Assembly: GCA_902518155.1 (NCBI GenBank)
Contig: CABYFA010000009.1
Span: 1 to 43,304, forward strand
Length of the DNA: 43,304 nucleotides
Source of the DNA: an uncultured Pelagibacteraceae bacterium
Lineage (GTDB): Bacteria; Pseudomonadota; Alphaproteobacteria; Pelagibacterales; Pelagibacteraceae
Direction: 5' to 3'
Positions 26,133-35,091 of the stretch are shown here, in pieces. The notes below the pieces were generated by a model, which saw nothing but the letters and a program-made list of their open reading frames with translations, ran no database searches and was not told where the DNA came from. The position numbers and the translations under genes are program-made. How positions within the stretch are numbered: position 1 is the stretch's first letter; each line of letters opens with the position of its first letter.

Positions 26133-29002
26133 TGTTACCAAATTCAGAAAAAGATTTTTTAAGAAGACATATTGGTCCTTCAAAAGAAGACCAATCAAAA
26201 ATGTTAAAAGAATTAAATTATAAATCACTAGATGACTTGATTGACAATACTGTTCCAGAAAAAATAAAGTTTAAAGGTGAACTTAATATTGGTGATTCAA
26301 ATTCAGAGTACGAGGCGTTAAGAAAGTTACGAGCAATTTCGAAAAAAAATCAAGTCTATTCAAATTTTATTGGTATGGGTTATTATGGAACTTATACACC
26401 CTATGTAATTTTGAGAAATATACTAGAAAATCCAGGTTGGTATACTTCCTATACTCCTTATCAGCCTGAGGTAGCTCAAGGAAGACTCGAGATGTTATTA
26501 AACTTTCAACAAATGATTGTTGACTTTACTGGGATGGATATTGCCAATGCATCTTTATTAGATGAAGGTACAGCAGCAGCAGAGGCCATGGGTCTAAGTC
26601 ACAGATTAAATAAAAAAGATAGTAATTTAGTTTTTGTTTCTGAAGATTGTCACCCTCAAACAATAAATGTAATTCAAACAAGAGCTGAACCTATGGGTTT
26701 AAAGGTTTTGGTCGGTAAAGAAGATGAAGTTTTAGATCAACTAAAAGAGGATTTAGTTTGTGGAATTTTACAATACCCAGGAACTTTAGGAGATATTAAA
26801 GACCCAAGTGAAGCAATTAGCAAAATTCACAAAAAGAATGGGAAGGCGGTGTTAGCTTGTGATCTGTTAGCCCTAGCAAAATTAAAAACGCCAAGAGAAC
26901 TTGGTGCCGACATTGCAGTTGGAAGTTCTCAAAGATTTGGTATCCCAATGGGATATGGAGGTCCACACGCAGCTTTTTTTGCTACGAAAGATGAATTTAA
27001 AAGATCAATGCCCGGAAGGATTGTTGGTGTATCAGTTGATAGACATGGTAATAAAGCATATAGATTGTCATTACAAACTAGAGAGCAACATATCAGAAGA
27101 GATAAGGCGACGAGTAATATTTGTACTGCCCAAGCTTTATTAGCAATTGTGTCAGCAGCGTATGCTATTTATCATGGCCCGGATGGAATTAAAAATATTT
27201 CGGAAAGAGTGTCTCAATTAGCAAAAAGTTTTGCTGATAAAATTAAACAATCTGGATACGAGCTTTATTCGAATAATTTTTTTGATACTGTAACGATTAT
27301 TACCAAAGAAAAGACTGATCAAATTTATAAGAATGCTCTGAATCAGAGAGTTAATATTCGAAAAGTAAATTCTGAAATGCTTGCTGTTTCATTCGATGAG
27401 AGAAAAAATGTATATAGAGTAAATCAACTATTAAAAATTTTTAATGCAGCAGAATCAATCAAAAAAGAAGATCCATCGGTAAGTTTACCTAATCTTCCAA
27501 AAAATTTATTAAGAACTTCAAAATATTTAGAACATCCAGTTTTTAACTCATATCATTCCGAAACCGAAATGCTTAGATATTTAAAAAGATTAGAAGATAA
27601 AGATATAGCATTGAATAGAACTATGATTGCACTTGGTTCTTGTACGATGAAATTAAATGCTGCTGCCGAAATGATCCCAATATCATGGAAAGAATTTGCA
27701 GAACCTCATCCGTTTGTCCCAATTGAACAAATGGAAGGTTTTAGAGATTTATTCACTGATCTAAAAAATTGGTTACGTTCTATAACTGGTTTTTCAGGTG
27801 TTTCTTTGCAACCTAATGCAGGTGCTCAAGGTGAGTATGCGGGCTTAATGGTTATCAGAAAGTATCATTTAGATAGAGGTGAGGCTAATAGGGATATATG
27901 TTTAATTCCAAGTTCAGCACATGGCACTAACCCAGCAAGTGCACAAATGGTTGGAATGAAGGTGGTAGTTGTTAATTGTGATAAAGAGGGAAATGTTGAT
28001 TTTGATGATTTAAAGAAAAAAGCTGAACAACATTCAGAGAATCTTGGGGCACTAATGGTAACTTATCCATCTACCCATGGAGTATTTGAAGAAAAAATAA
28101 CTGATATCTGTGAGTTAGTTCACAAACATGGTGGACAAGTATATATGGACGGAGCAAATTTAAACGCCTTAGTTGGAGTTGCAAAGCCTGGAAATTTTGG
28201 TCCAGATGTCTGTCACATTAATTTACATAAAACATTTTGTATTCCACATGGTGGGGGAGGACCAGGAATGGGACCAATTGCTTGTAAAAGACATTTACAA
28301 GTTTATCTACCTAATCATCCAGTGATTAAAGATTGTGGACCAACATCTGGCATTGGGGCAGTCTCGGCAGCTCCTTGGGGTAGTTCAAGTATTCTATCAA
28401 TCTCTTGGATGTACATTAAAATGATGGGATCAGCAGGATTAAAGCTCGCTACTGAAGTAGCAATATTAAATGCAAATTATATTGCTCATAGATTAAAAGA
28501 TCACTTTCCAATTTTGTATAAAGGATCAAATGGAAATGTTGCTCACGAATGTATTATTGATATTAGAAATATTAAATCAGAGACAGGAGTAACCGAAGAA
28601 GATATTGCAAAAAGATTAATAGATTATGGATTTCATGCACCAACTATGTCATGGCCAGTTGCTGGTACAATGATGATAGAGCCAACTGAAAGTGAGGGTT
28701 TGTCAGAACTCGATAGATTTTGTGATACTTTAATTAAGATTAAAGAAGAAATTGAAAAAATTAAATCAGGTGAATTCGATAAAATTGACAATCCAATAAA
28801 AAATGCTCCTCACACAGACAGCGAACTAGCTTCTGATGATTGGACACATAAATATTCAAGAGCAGAAGCTGCTTATCCAGCAAAATTCTTAAGAGCTAAC
28901 AAATTTTGGCCTCCAGTTGCAAGAGTTGATAATGTTTATGGTGACAAGAATATATTCTGTACTTGTCCAAGCATAGATGAATTTAAAGAAGATGCAGCTT
29001 AA
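26132..29002 (+). CDS. gcvP: Glycine dehydrogenase (decarboxylating), P protein
   Basis: A 956-residue single-chain P protein (fused alpha and beta halves, as in E. coli, not the split type). The first half starts FLRRHIGPSKEDQSKML and has LLDEGTAAAEAM; the second half has the PLP lysine K700 in INLHKTFCIPHGGGGPG and SSAHGTNPASAQM. It decarboxylates glycine on PLP and loads the aminomethyl group onto GcvH. It overlaps gcvH by 1 nt. The next gene starts only 6 nt after the stop with no hairpin, so the riboswitch transcript may run on. Confidence 0.97.
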   Translation: MLPNSEKDFLRRHIGPSKEDQSKMLKELNYKSLDDLIDNTVPEKIKFKGELNIGDSNSEYEALRKLRAISKKNQVYSNFIGMGYYGTYTPYVILRNILENPGWYTSYTPYQPEVAQGRLEMLLNFQQMIVDFTGMDIANASLLDEGTAAAEAMGLSHRLNKKDSNLVFVSEDCHPQTINVIQTRAEPMGLKVLVGKEDEVLDQLKEDLVCGILQYPGTLGDIKDPSEAISKIHKKNGKAVLACDLLALAKLKTPRELGADIAVGSSQRFGIPMGYGGPHAAFFATKDEFKRSMPGRIVGVSVDRHGNKAYRLSLQTREQHIRRDKATSNICTAQALLAIVSAAYAIYHGPDGIKNISERVSQLAKSFADKIKQSGYELYSNNFFDTVTIITKEKTDQIYKNALNQRVNIRKVNSEMLAVSFDERKNVYRVNQLLKIFNAAESIKKEDPSVSLPNLPKNLLRTSKYLEHPVFNSYHSETEMLRYLKRLEDKDIALNRTMIALGSCTMKLNAAAEMIPISWKEFAEPHPFVPIEQMEGFRDLFTDLKNWLRSITGFSGVSLQPNAGAQGEYAGLMVIRKYHLDRGEANRDICLIPSSAHGTNPASAQMVGMKVVVVNCDKEGNVDFDDLKKKAEQHSENLGALMVTYPSTHGVFEEKITDICELVHKHGGQVYMDGANLNALVGVAKPGNFGPDVCHINLHKTFCIPHGGGGPGMGPIACKRHLQVYLPNHPVIKDCGPTSGIGAVSAAPWGSSSILSISWMYIKMMGSAGLKLATEVAILNANYIAHRLKDHFPILYKGSNGNVAHECIIDIRNIKSETGVTEEDIAKRLIDYGFHAPTMSWPVAGTMMIEPTESEGLSELDRFCDTLIKIKEEIEKIKSGEFDKIDNPIKNAPHTDSELASDDWTHKYSRAEAAYPAKFLRANKFWPPVARVDNVYGDKNIFCTCPSIDEFKEDAA

Positions 29003-29008
29003 CAATTA

Positions 29009-30247
29009 ATGAAGATTGCTGTTGTCGGCTCAGGCATATCAGGATTAAGCGCTGCATATTACTTATCAAAAAAACATCATGTAGATCTTTTCGAGAAGGA
29101 AGATCGTTTCGGTGGTCACTCTCATACTATTGATTTGCCGTTTGGTACAAAAAAAGTTCCTGTTGATATAGGTTTTATTGTTTTTAATTACGCAACTTAC
29201 CCAAATTTAATAAATTTTTTCGAAGAGAATAATATTGCAATTGAAAAAAGCGATATGTCTTTTTCTGTATCAGTTGAAAAATCTTCATTCGAATATTGCG
29301 GTCGAGGATTAAGTGGAATTTTTTCAAATAAGACCAATTTGTTTAATCTGAGATTCCTTAAAATGTTTTTTGATATAATAAAGTTTTACAAAAAATGTGA
29401 TAATATAAAAAAAATTGATCAAGAGACTACACTTGGTGATTATTTGAGAAAGGAAAATCTTTCAAAAGAGTTTATCAACTTTCATTTGATACCGATGGTC
29501 TCAGCCATATGGTCAATGCCACCAAGTGCTGCCAGTCAAATGCCGTTAAAATTTTTCTTAAAGTTTTTTCAAAATCATGGTTTGTTTAAGTTTAAAAATA
29601 GACCCCAATGGTACACAGTATCAAATCGGAGCAGAACTTATGTTCAAAACATTATTTCAAAAATCAGCGGTGAACATTTCAAAAATTATCCAATCAAAAA
29701 AATTAAAACAAAAACAACAGGTATAGATTTGTATTATGGAGGAGAAAGTGAATATTTTGGATACGACAAAGTTGTTTTAGCAACACATGCAGATGAAGCT
29801 TTATCAATAATTGATAATCCAACCGACCAAGAAAAGAATGTGCTTTCAAATTATAAGTATAAGGAAAATATTGCCTATATTCATACCGATGAACAAGCTA
29901 TGCCAAAAATTAAAAAAGCTTGGTGTTCATGGAATTCATCAATCAAAAAGGATGACATAGAAAAAAATTCAATTACATATTGGTTAAATTTATTACAAAA
30001 CCTTAAATGTAATGAAAATATTTTTCTTACCTTAAATCCTTATTTTAAAATTGATGAGAAGAAAATTTTAAAAAAAGTAAGATTTACACATCCATATTTT
30101 GATCAATCTGCACTTAATTTTCAAAGTCAGCTTGCAAATTTACAAAATAAAAGAAATATTCTTTATTGTGGTAGTTATTTTGGTTACGGTTTTCATGAAG
30201 ATGGAATAAAATCATCTATTGAAATGCTCAAAACCCTTAATGACTAG
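29009..30247 (+). CDS. FAD-dependent amine-oxidase-like flavoprotein (UfaO/lipid-cluster type)
   Basis: A 412-residue flavoprotein. The Rossmann FAD motif is GSGISGLSAAYYL (7-19), followed by the second motif FEKEDRFGGHSHT; later VSAIWSMPPSAASQMPLKFFLKFF and the C-terminal CGSYFGYGFHEDGIKSS are typical of the predicted NAD/FAD-binding proteins that sit beside DUF1365 and CFA genes. In Rhodobacter sphaeroides such genes are needed for furan fatty acid synthesis. The substrate is thus probably a phospholipid acyl chain; this is inference from context. It begins 6 nt after gcvP and overlaps the next gene by 8 nt. Confidence 0.85.
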   Translation: MKIAVVGSGISGLSAAYYLSKKHHVDLFEKEDRFGGHSHTIDLPFGTKKVPVDIGFIVFNYATYPNLINFFEENNIAIEKSDMSFSVSVEKSSFEYCGRGLSGIFSNKTNLFNLRFLKMFFDIIKFYKKCDNIKKIDQETTLGDYLRKENLSKEFINFHLIPMVSAIWSMPPSAASQMPLKFFLKFFQNHGLFKFKNRPQWYTVSNRSRTYVQNIISKISGEHFKNYPIKKIKTKTTGIDLYYGGESEYFGYDKVVLATHADEALSIIDNPTDQEKNVLSNYKYKENIAYIHTDEQAMPKIKKAWCSWNSSIKKDDIEKNSITYWLNLLQNLKCNENIFLTLNPYFKIDEKKILKKVRFTHPYFDQSALNFQSQLANLQNKRNILYCGSYFGYGFHEDGIKSSIEMLKTLND

Positions 30248-30998
30248 TTGTATATATAATGGCGCTGTAATTCACAAAAGATTTAAACCAAAGATACACT
30301 TTTTTAAGTACAGGGTATTTTCACTTTTAATTGATCTTTCTGAATTAGAAAAATTAGATAAAACAATAAATTTTTTTTCATACAATAAATTTAATTTGAT
30401 TAGTTTTTTTGATAAAGATCATGGAGATAGAGATGGATCACTCTTAACTGATTGGGTTAAAAAAAATCTTAAACAAAATAATATAAGTAGTGAAAATATT
30501 AGAATTAAACTTTTATGTTACCCAAGAATCTTTGGATATGTTTTTAATCCATTAAGTGTTTTTTATGTGTATAATAATAACAATGATTTGATATCTATAT
30601 TATATGAAGTCAAAAATACTTTTGGTGAGCAACACACTTATGTTTTTAAAGTAAAAAATGACAATTTATTGCAACACAATTGTGAGAAAAAATTTCATGT
30701 TTCACCATTCATTGAAATGAATTGTAGTTATTTTTTTAGAATTTTAAAACCTGCAGATAAAATCTCAGTAATCATAGATCAATATCAATTAAACGAAAAA
30801 ATATTATATGCTTCTCAAGATGGGCAAAGAAAAGATTTTACAACTTCAGAGTTAATTAAATCATATTTAAAACATCCCCTAATGACGTTTAAAATTATTG
30901 CAGCGATACATTTTGAAGCGTTTAAATTATGGACCAAAGGAATAAGGTTTATCCAAAAAAAATTAAAAATAAGAAACAACATATCTTTTGAAAATTAA
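30240..30998 (+). CDS. DUF1365 family protein
   Basis: About 252 residues from MTSCIYNGAVIHKRFKPKIHFFKYRVF at 30240. A longer frame to 30219 is inside the preceding gene. The HxRF...F.Y start and CYPRIFGYVFNPLSVFYVYN are DUF1365 hallmarks, as is GEQHTYVF. No catalytic mechanism is established for the family; members always travel with the flavoprotein and a CFA-like methyltransferase and have been implicated in furan fatty acid formation. It overlaps its upstream neighbour by 8 nt and the CFA gene by 1 nt. Confidence 0.88.
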   Translation: MTSCIYNGAVIHKRFKPKIHFFKYRVFSLLIDLSELEKLDKTINFFSYNKFNLISFFDKDHGDRDGSLLTDWVKKNLKQNNISSENIRIKLLCYPRIFGYVFNPLSVFYVYNNNNDLISILYEVKNTFGEQHTYVFKVKNDNLLQHNCEKKFHVSPFIEMNCSYFFRILKPADKISVIIDQYQLNEKILYASQDGQRKDFTTSELIKSYLKHPLMTFKIIAAIHFEAFKLWTKGIRFIQKKLKIRNNISFEN

Positions 30999-32176
30999 TG
31001 TCCTTAAATAGACTTTCAGACAAACTGGTTTTTAACATATTAGCCGGAATAAATGTTGGATATCTAGAAATTATAAATTATCAAGGAGAAGTTTTTAAAT
31101 TTGGAAATCCTCAGGATAATTTAAAAGCTAAATTGAAAATTAAAAAACCAAATTTTTCTTTTAATCTTATAAAAGGTGGCAGCATTGGTTTTGCTGAGTC
31201 TTACATGAGGGGAGAATTTGAAACTGATAATTTATCCAATCTCATTGAAATAACAGCTCGAAATATCAAAATCATATACAAGTTTTCAGGCTTACTCGAT
31301 TTTCCAATTATAAATTTTTTAAAAGGGATCTTTATAAAAAATACAAAGAATAGAAGTAAAGAAAATATTGCAAAACATTATGACTTAGGAAATGATTTTT
31401 TTTCTTTATGGCTTGATGAAACTTTAACTTACTCAAGCGGAATTTTTAGCGATACCACTAAAGATCTTTCAGAGGCACAAAACAACAAATATCAAAAAAT
31501 GATAGATTTAATAAAACCTAATAATGGTGATAGAGTTTTAGAAATCGGATGTGGCTGGGGTGGTTTTGCAGAATATTTAGGAAAAAAATATGATGTAAAA
31601 TTAGATTGTATTACTATTTCAAAAAAACAATTCGAATACGCAAAAAAAAGAATTCATAATTGTGGTTTAAATGAAAAAGTAAATATCGAAATCAAAGATT
31701 ATAGAGATTTAAAGAATAAATATAATTCAATAGCGTCCATAGAAATGATTGAGGCAGTAGGGCAAAATTATTTGGAAAGTTATTTTAAAACTATTAAGAA
31801 AAACCTTTCTGCAGATGGTAGGGCTGCTATTCAAGCAATTACAATAGATGATAGTTTATTTGGTAGATATAAAACGAAACAAGATTTTATTCAAAAATAT
31901 ATTTTTCCAGGAGGATTTTTGCCAAGTAAAAATAGCTTAAACAAATATGTTTCAGACAATGGTTTAACAATAAAGTCTTACGACTCATATGCTGATCATT
32001 ATGCAAATACATTAGCTATTTGGAAAAATGAATTTAATAGAAAATGGGATCTCATTAAAAAACAAGGTTTTGATTTAACTTTTAAAAGAATGTGGGAGTT
32101 TTACCTATCTTATTGTGAGGCTGGATTTAAATCGAAAAATATTGATCTAATACAATTTTCAATTCAAAATAAATAA
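30998..32176 (+). CDS. CFA-family SAM-dependent fatty acyl phospholipid methyltransferase
   Basis: A 392-residue class I methyltransferase of the cyclopropane-fatty-acid synthase family. The SAM loop is VLEIGCGWGG (180-189), the substrate-side motif HYDLGNDFFSLWLDETLTYSS (127-147), and IEMIEAVGQNY lies in the bicarbonate/base region. The residue matching the bicarbonate-site Cys139 of E. coli CFA synthase (YSCAYW) is Ser147 here (YSSGIF), which may point to methyl transfer rather than ring closure, but this is not settled. The product is a methylated or cyclopropanated acyl chain on membrane lipids. It overlaps DUF1365 by 1 nt. Confidence 0.9.
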   Translation: MSLNRLSDKLVFNILAGINVGYLEIINYQGEVFKFGNPQDNLKAKLKIKKPNFSFNLIKGGSIGFAESYMRGEFETDNLSNLIEITARNIKIIYKFSGLLDFPIINFLKGIFIKNTKNRSKENIAKHYDLGNDFFSLWLDETLTYSSGIFSDTTKDLSEAQNNKYQKMIDLIKPNNGDRVLEIGCGWGGFAEYLGKKYDVKLDCITISKKQFEYAKKRIHNCGLNEKVNIEIKDYRDLKNKYNSIASIEMIEAVGQNYLESYFKTIKKNLSADGRAAIQAITIDDSLFGRYKTKQDFIQKYIFPGGFLPSKNSLNKYVSDNGLTIKSYDSYADHYANTLAIWKNEFNRKWDLIKKQGFDLTFKRMWEFYLSYCEAGFKSKNIDLIQFSIQNK

Positions 32177-32189
32177 ATAACGGGGGCTT

Positions 32190-32738
32190 GTGAGCAAAAT
32201 AATAAACTTAAGATCAATTTTATTGATAATCTCTTTATTCTTAATTACAAACTGCTCAAATAATAGCGATATGAAACCAGAAGATTTTAAAGGTAAAGAA
32301 CCGAGATTAATCATAGAAAATTACTTGTCAGGCAATGTTAAAGCTTGGGGAGTTCTTCAAAATAGATCTGGAAAAGTTACTAGACAATTTTCAGCAGATT
32401 TAGATGGTAAGTGGGATGGCAAGCAATTAATTCTTGATGAAAAATTTAATTGGGATGACGGTGAAGTACAAACTAGACAATGGCAAATTACTAAAATAGA
32501 CGACAACAATTATGAGGGAACTGCTGGAGACGTAGTTGGTAAAGCCAGGGGATATTCATATGGTCCCGCATTTAAATTTGAGTATGTTTTATTAGTTCCA
32601 GTAAAAGGCAAAGAAATTAAGATTACTTTCGATGATTGGATTTTCAAACAGGATGATCGAGTAGCAATTAATAGAGCTACAATGACTAAATTTGGAATTA
32701 AAGTCGCTGAATTGACTGTAGTATTTGTAAAAGATTAA
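32190..32738 (+). CDS. DUF3833 family lipoprotein
   Basis: A 182-residue protein starting with GTG at 32190. A hydrophobic signal (residues 9-19) ends in LITNC, a lipobox with Cys22, so it is probably a lipoprotein. The rest (FKGKEPRLIIENYLSGNVKAWGVLQNRSG, GDGKWDGK-like repeats of beta strands, ATMTKFGIKVAELTVVF) matches DUF3833, a lipocalin-like family found in CFA/DUF1365 clusters. A periplasmic lipid-binding role is plausible. It is 13 nt after the CFA gene and converges on the SDR gene with a 4-nt overlap. Confidence 0.85.
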   Translation: MSKIINLRSILLIISLFLITNCSNNSDMKPEDFKGKEPRLIIENYLSGNVKAWGVLQNRSGKVTRQFSADLDGKWDGKQLILDEKFNWDDGEVQTRQWQITKIDDNNYEGTAGDVVGKARGYSYGPAFKFEYVLLVPVKGKEIKITFDDWIFKQDDRVAINRATMTKFGIKVAELTVVFVKD

Positions 32739-33496
32739 TCTTTCTTTTGATATTTTGTTAATTTTCCAACTAAACCAAAATAAATCTTACTCGGAAGAAA
32801 ACTTAAGATTTTCAGTACAATAGTTAATGATTTTGGAAAATGAATTTCAAAAGTTTTTTTATTGACCAAGCCATCATATATTTTTTCAGCCGCATATTCA
32901 GTAGTTTTTAAAAAAGGCATTTTAAAATCATTTTTATCAGTCATTGGAGTTTTGATAAAACCTGGAGATACCAAGCACACTCTGACATTTGATCGACCAA
33001 AGTCAAAATATAGACTTTCTGCTAAATTATTTAGAGCAGATTTTGAAGGTCCATATCCAGTTGAATTTGGTAAACCTCTATAACCAGCAATTGAGGAAAC
33101 AATAGTAATTGTTCCACTTTTCTTTTTTTTAAAATATTCTTCAACTGCTTTAATAGTATTTAATGTCCCAAAAAAATTAATTTTAAAAACTTCCTCAATT
33201 TGTTCAACATCAATATCTCTTTCTTTTTTTGGATTCCATGTTCCAGTGGAAAAAAAACAAATATCTATATTTTCAAATTTATTCTTAATTTTTTCAAAAA
33301 CCTCTTTACATTTTGATTTATCAGTCACATCTAATGGAAATGGACTTATATTTTCATGATTGTCTGCAATCTCATCAAGAAGATTCTCACGTCTGGCTGA
33401 AATAGCAACATTCCATCCTTCATTAGCAAATTTTATTGCAAGAGCTTTGCCGATTCCAGTACTCCCACCTGTTATCCAAATTGTTTTTTTATTCAT
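32735..33496 (-). CDS. Short-chain dehydrogenase/reductase
   Basis: A 253-residue classical SDR. The cofactor motif is GGSTGIGKA (10-18) with Arg35-Arg36 favouring NADP, NNAG is replaced by STGT, and the catalytic Ser (VSS, 134-135), Y148 and K152 (YGPSK) are in place. A C-terminal hydrophobic segment (LTIVLKILSFLPSKIYFGLVG) may anchor it to the membrane, fitting a lipid substrate. SDR genes accompany the CFA/DUF1365/DUF3833 set in many bacteria. It is convergent with the lipoprotein gene and divergent from tspO with 9-24 nt between starts. Confidence 0.9.
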   Translation of the reverse strand: MNKKTIWITGGSTGIGKALAIKFANEGWNVAISARRENLLDEIADNHENISPFPLDVTDKSKCKEVFEKIKNKFENIDICFFSTGTWNPKKERDIDVEQIEEVFKINFFGTLNTIKAVEEYFKKKKSGTITIVSSIAGYRGLPNSTGYGPSKSALNNLAESLYFDFGRSNVRVCLVSPGFIKTPMTDKNDFKMPFLKTTEYAAEKIYDGLVNKKTFEIHFPKSLTIVLKILSFLPSKIYFGLVGKLTKYQKKD

Positions 33497-33505
33497 AATC
33501 TAAAG

Positions 33506-33988
33506 ATGTATAATACTTTAATGCTAAAAAATAAATTTTTATCATTCATACTTTTTTTTATTATCACATTTTCAGCCTCATTTATTGGAAGTTTAGTCAC
33601 AATTAATTTTAAAGACCCTTGGTATTCTCAATTAGTCAAATCTGATTTTAACCCACCTGATTGGATATTTGCACCTGTTTGGACTACGCTATATCTAATG
33701 ATGACAGTCGCTATTTGGTTTTTTTGGCATAGTAAAAGTAGAGACATGAACACGATTTATATTTATTTTATTCATATTATATTTAATACAACTTGGAGTA
33801 TTGTTTTTTTTGGATTACACCAAATTTTTTTAGCTTTAGTTGTTTTGGTAATCTTAATTGGTTTAATAATTACTTTAGTAATTAGATATAAGCGTGTCAA
33901 TTTTGTGAGTTATTATTTAATGATTCCCTATTTACTTTGGTGTTGCTATGCATTATTTCTGAATATTAACTTACTGATATTAAATTAA
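33506..33988 (+). CDS. tspO: TspO/MBR family tryptophan-rich sensory protein
   Basis: A 160-residue protein with five transmembrane helices and the TspO signature SDFNPPDWIFAPVWTTLYLMM, rich in Trp. Family members bind porphyrins and cholesterol and in Rhodobacter sphaeroides tune pigment gene expression to oxygen and light. ATGs at 33506 and 33521 are both possible; the second gives the shorter, more usual N terminus. It overlaps the following flavoprotein by 1 nt. Its nearness to a membrane-lipid cluster linked to photo-oxidative stress elsewhere is notable. Confidence 0.92.
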   Translation: MYNTLMLKNKFLSFILFFIITFSASFIGSLVTINFKDPWYSQLVKSDFNPPDWIFAPVWTTLYLMMTVAIWFFWHSKSRDMNTIYIYFIHIIFNTTWSIVFFGLHQIFLALVVLVILIGLIITLVIRYKRVNFVSYYLMIPYLLWCCYALFLNINLLILN

Positions 33989-35091
33989 TGGATGATGTTG
34001 TAATAGTTGGTGGTGGAATAATTGGAGCCGCGACTGCTTACTTTTTATCAAAAGAGGGCAGAAAAGTTAAAGTTATAGAAAAAGACCCTACTTATAAAAC
34101 TGCTTCTTTTCCTTTGTCATTAGGTGGCTTTAGAAGACAATTTTTCCAAAAAGAAAATATTTTATTAGGAAAATTTGCCAGAGAATTTATTTTTCAAATT
34201 CCAGATTTATTAAAAACTGAAAAAAATCCAAAACCCACTGCTAGTATGGTGACCAATGGTTATTTATTAATGTTTGGACCTGAGCATGCAGATGAACAAT
34301 ATAAAGCGCTCGAAAATCATAAAGCTTGTGATGCAGGAACAAAAAATATCAAAGGCTCTGAGTTGAATAATTTTTTTCCATATATCAATAGTGAGGGAAT
34401 TGAAACAGCGACTTTTACTGACAATCAAAGTGAGGGATGGATTGACCCCTTCATGTTTCATAGTGCTCTAAAAAGTAAAGCGATTGATCTTGGTGCAGAA
34501 TTTGTTAAGGGTGAAATTAAATCTCTTTCAGAAATTAATGCTAAAACAATCATTTCAGCAGCTGGATGTTGGACTAAAGAGCTTTTAGAAGATATCCCAG
34601 TTGAACCTCAAAAACATACAGTTTTCAGAGTAAAGTGCCCAAAACATATTCCTGAAATGCCATTAACGGGAGATCTAACAACAGGAGTTTATTGGAGACC
34701 TGAAGGTAAAGAATACTTAGCTGGTTCACCAAAATCAGTCTTTGATGCCAAAGATCTTGAACCTGCATGGGATGATTTTGAAGAATTGGTTTGGCCAGCA
34801 TTAGCTCATAGAATACCGGCTATGGAAGAATTAAAATTAACTGGTGGATGGGCTGGATATTATGATTGCAATCGACTTGATAACAATGCAGTTGTTGGAA
34901 AACATCCAAAATTTGAAAATGTTTACTTAGCAACAGGTTTCACAGGAAGAGGATTAATGCAAGCTCCGGGAATTGGTAGAGCATTAACAGAGTTGATTAT
35001 GACGGGTGCTTATCAATCAATTGATATTTCAAATATGGCGGTCGAAAGAGTTTTAGGTAAACAGGCGAGACATGAGCCATATGTTCTTTAA
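33988..35091 (+). CDS. DAO-family FAD-dependent oxidoreductase
   Basis: A 367-residue flavoprotein of the D-amino-acid oxidase/sarcosine oxidase/FOXRED1-like superfamily. The FAD-binding motif is VVIVGGGIIGAATAYFLSKEG (4-24); GGFRRQF and C-terminal GWAGYYDCNRLDNNAVVGKHP plus ATGFTGRGLMQAPGIGRALTELI are typical. It probably oxidises a secondary or primary amino acid such as an N-methylated glycine; the substrate cannot be read. It overlaps tspO by 1 nt and abuts the selO stop with no gap. A role downstream of creatinase (sarcosine) is possible, but it is not linked to that operon. Confidence 0.88.
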   Translation: MDDVVIVGGGIIGAATAYFLSKEGRKVKVIEKDPTYKTASFPLSLGGFRRQFFQKENILLGKFAREFIFQIPDLLKTEKNPKPTASMVTNGYLLMFGPEHADEQYKALENHKACDAGTKNIKGSELNNFFPYINSEGIETATFTDNQSEGWIDPFMFHSALKSKAIDLGAEFVKGEIKSLSEINAKTIISAAGCWTKELLEDIPVEPQKHTVFRVKCPKHIPEMPLTGDLTTGVYWRPEGKEYLAGSPKSVFDAKDLEPAWDDFEELVWPALAHRIPAMEELKLTGGWAGYYDCNRLDNNAVVGKHPKFENVYLATGFTGRGLMQAPGIGRALTELIMTGAYQSIDISNMAVERVLGKQARHEPYVL

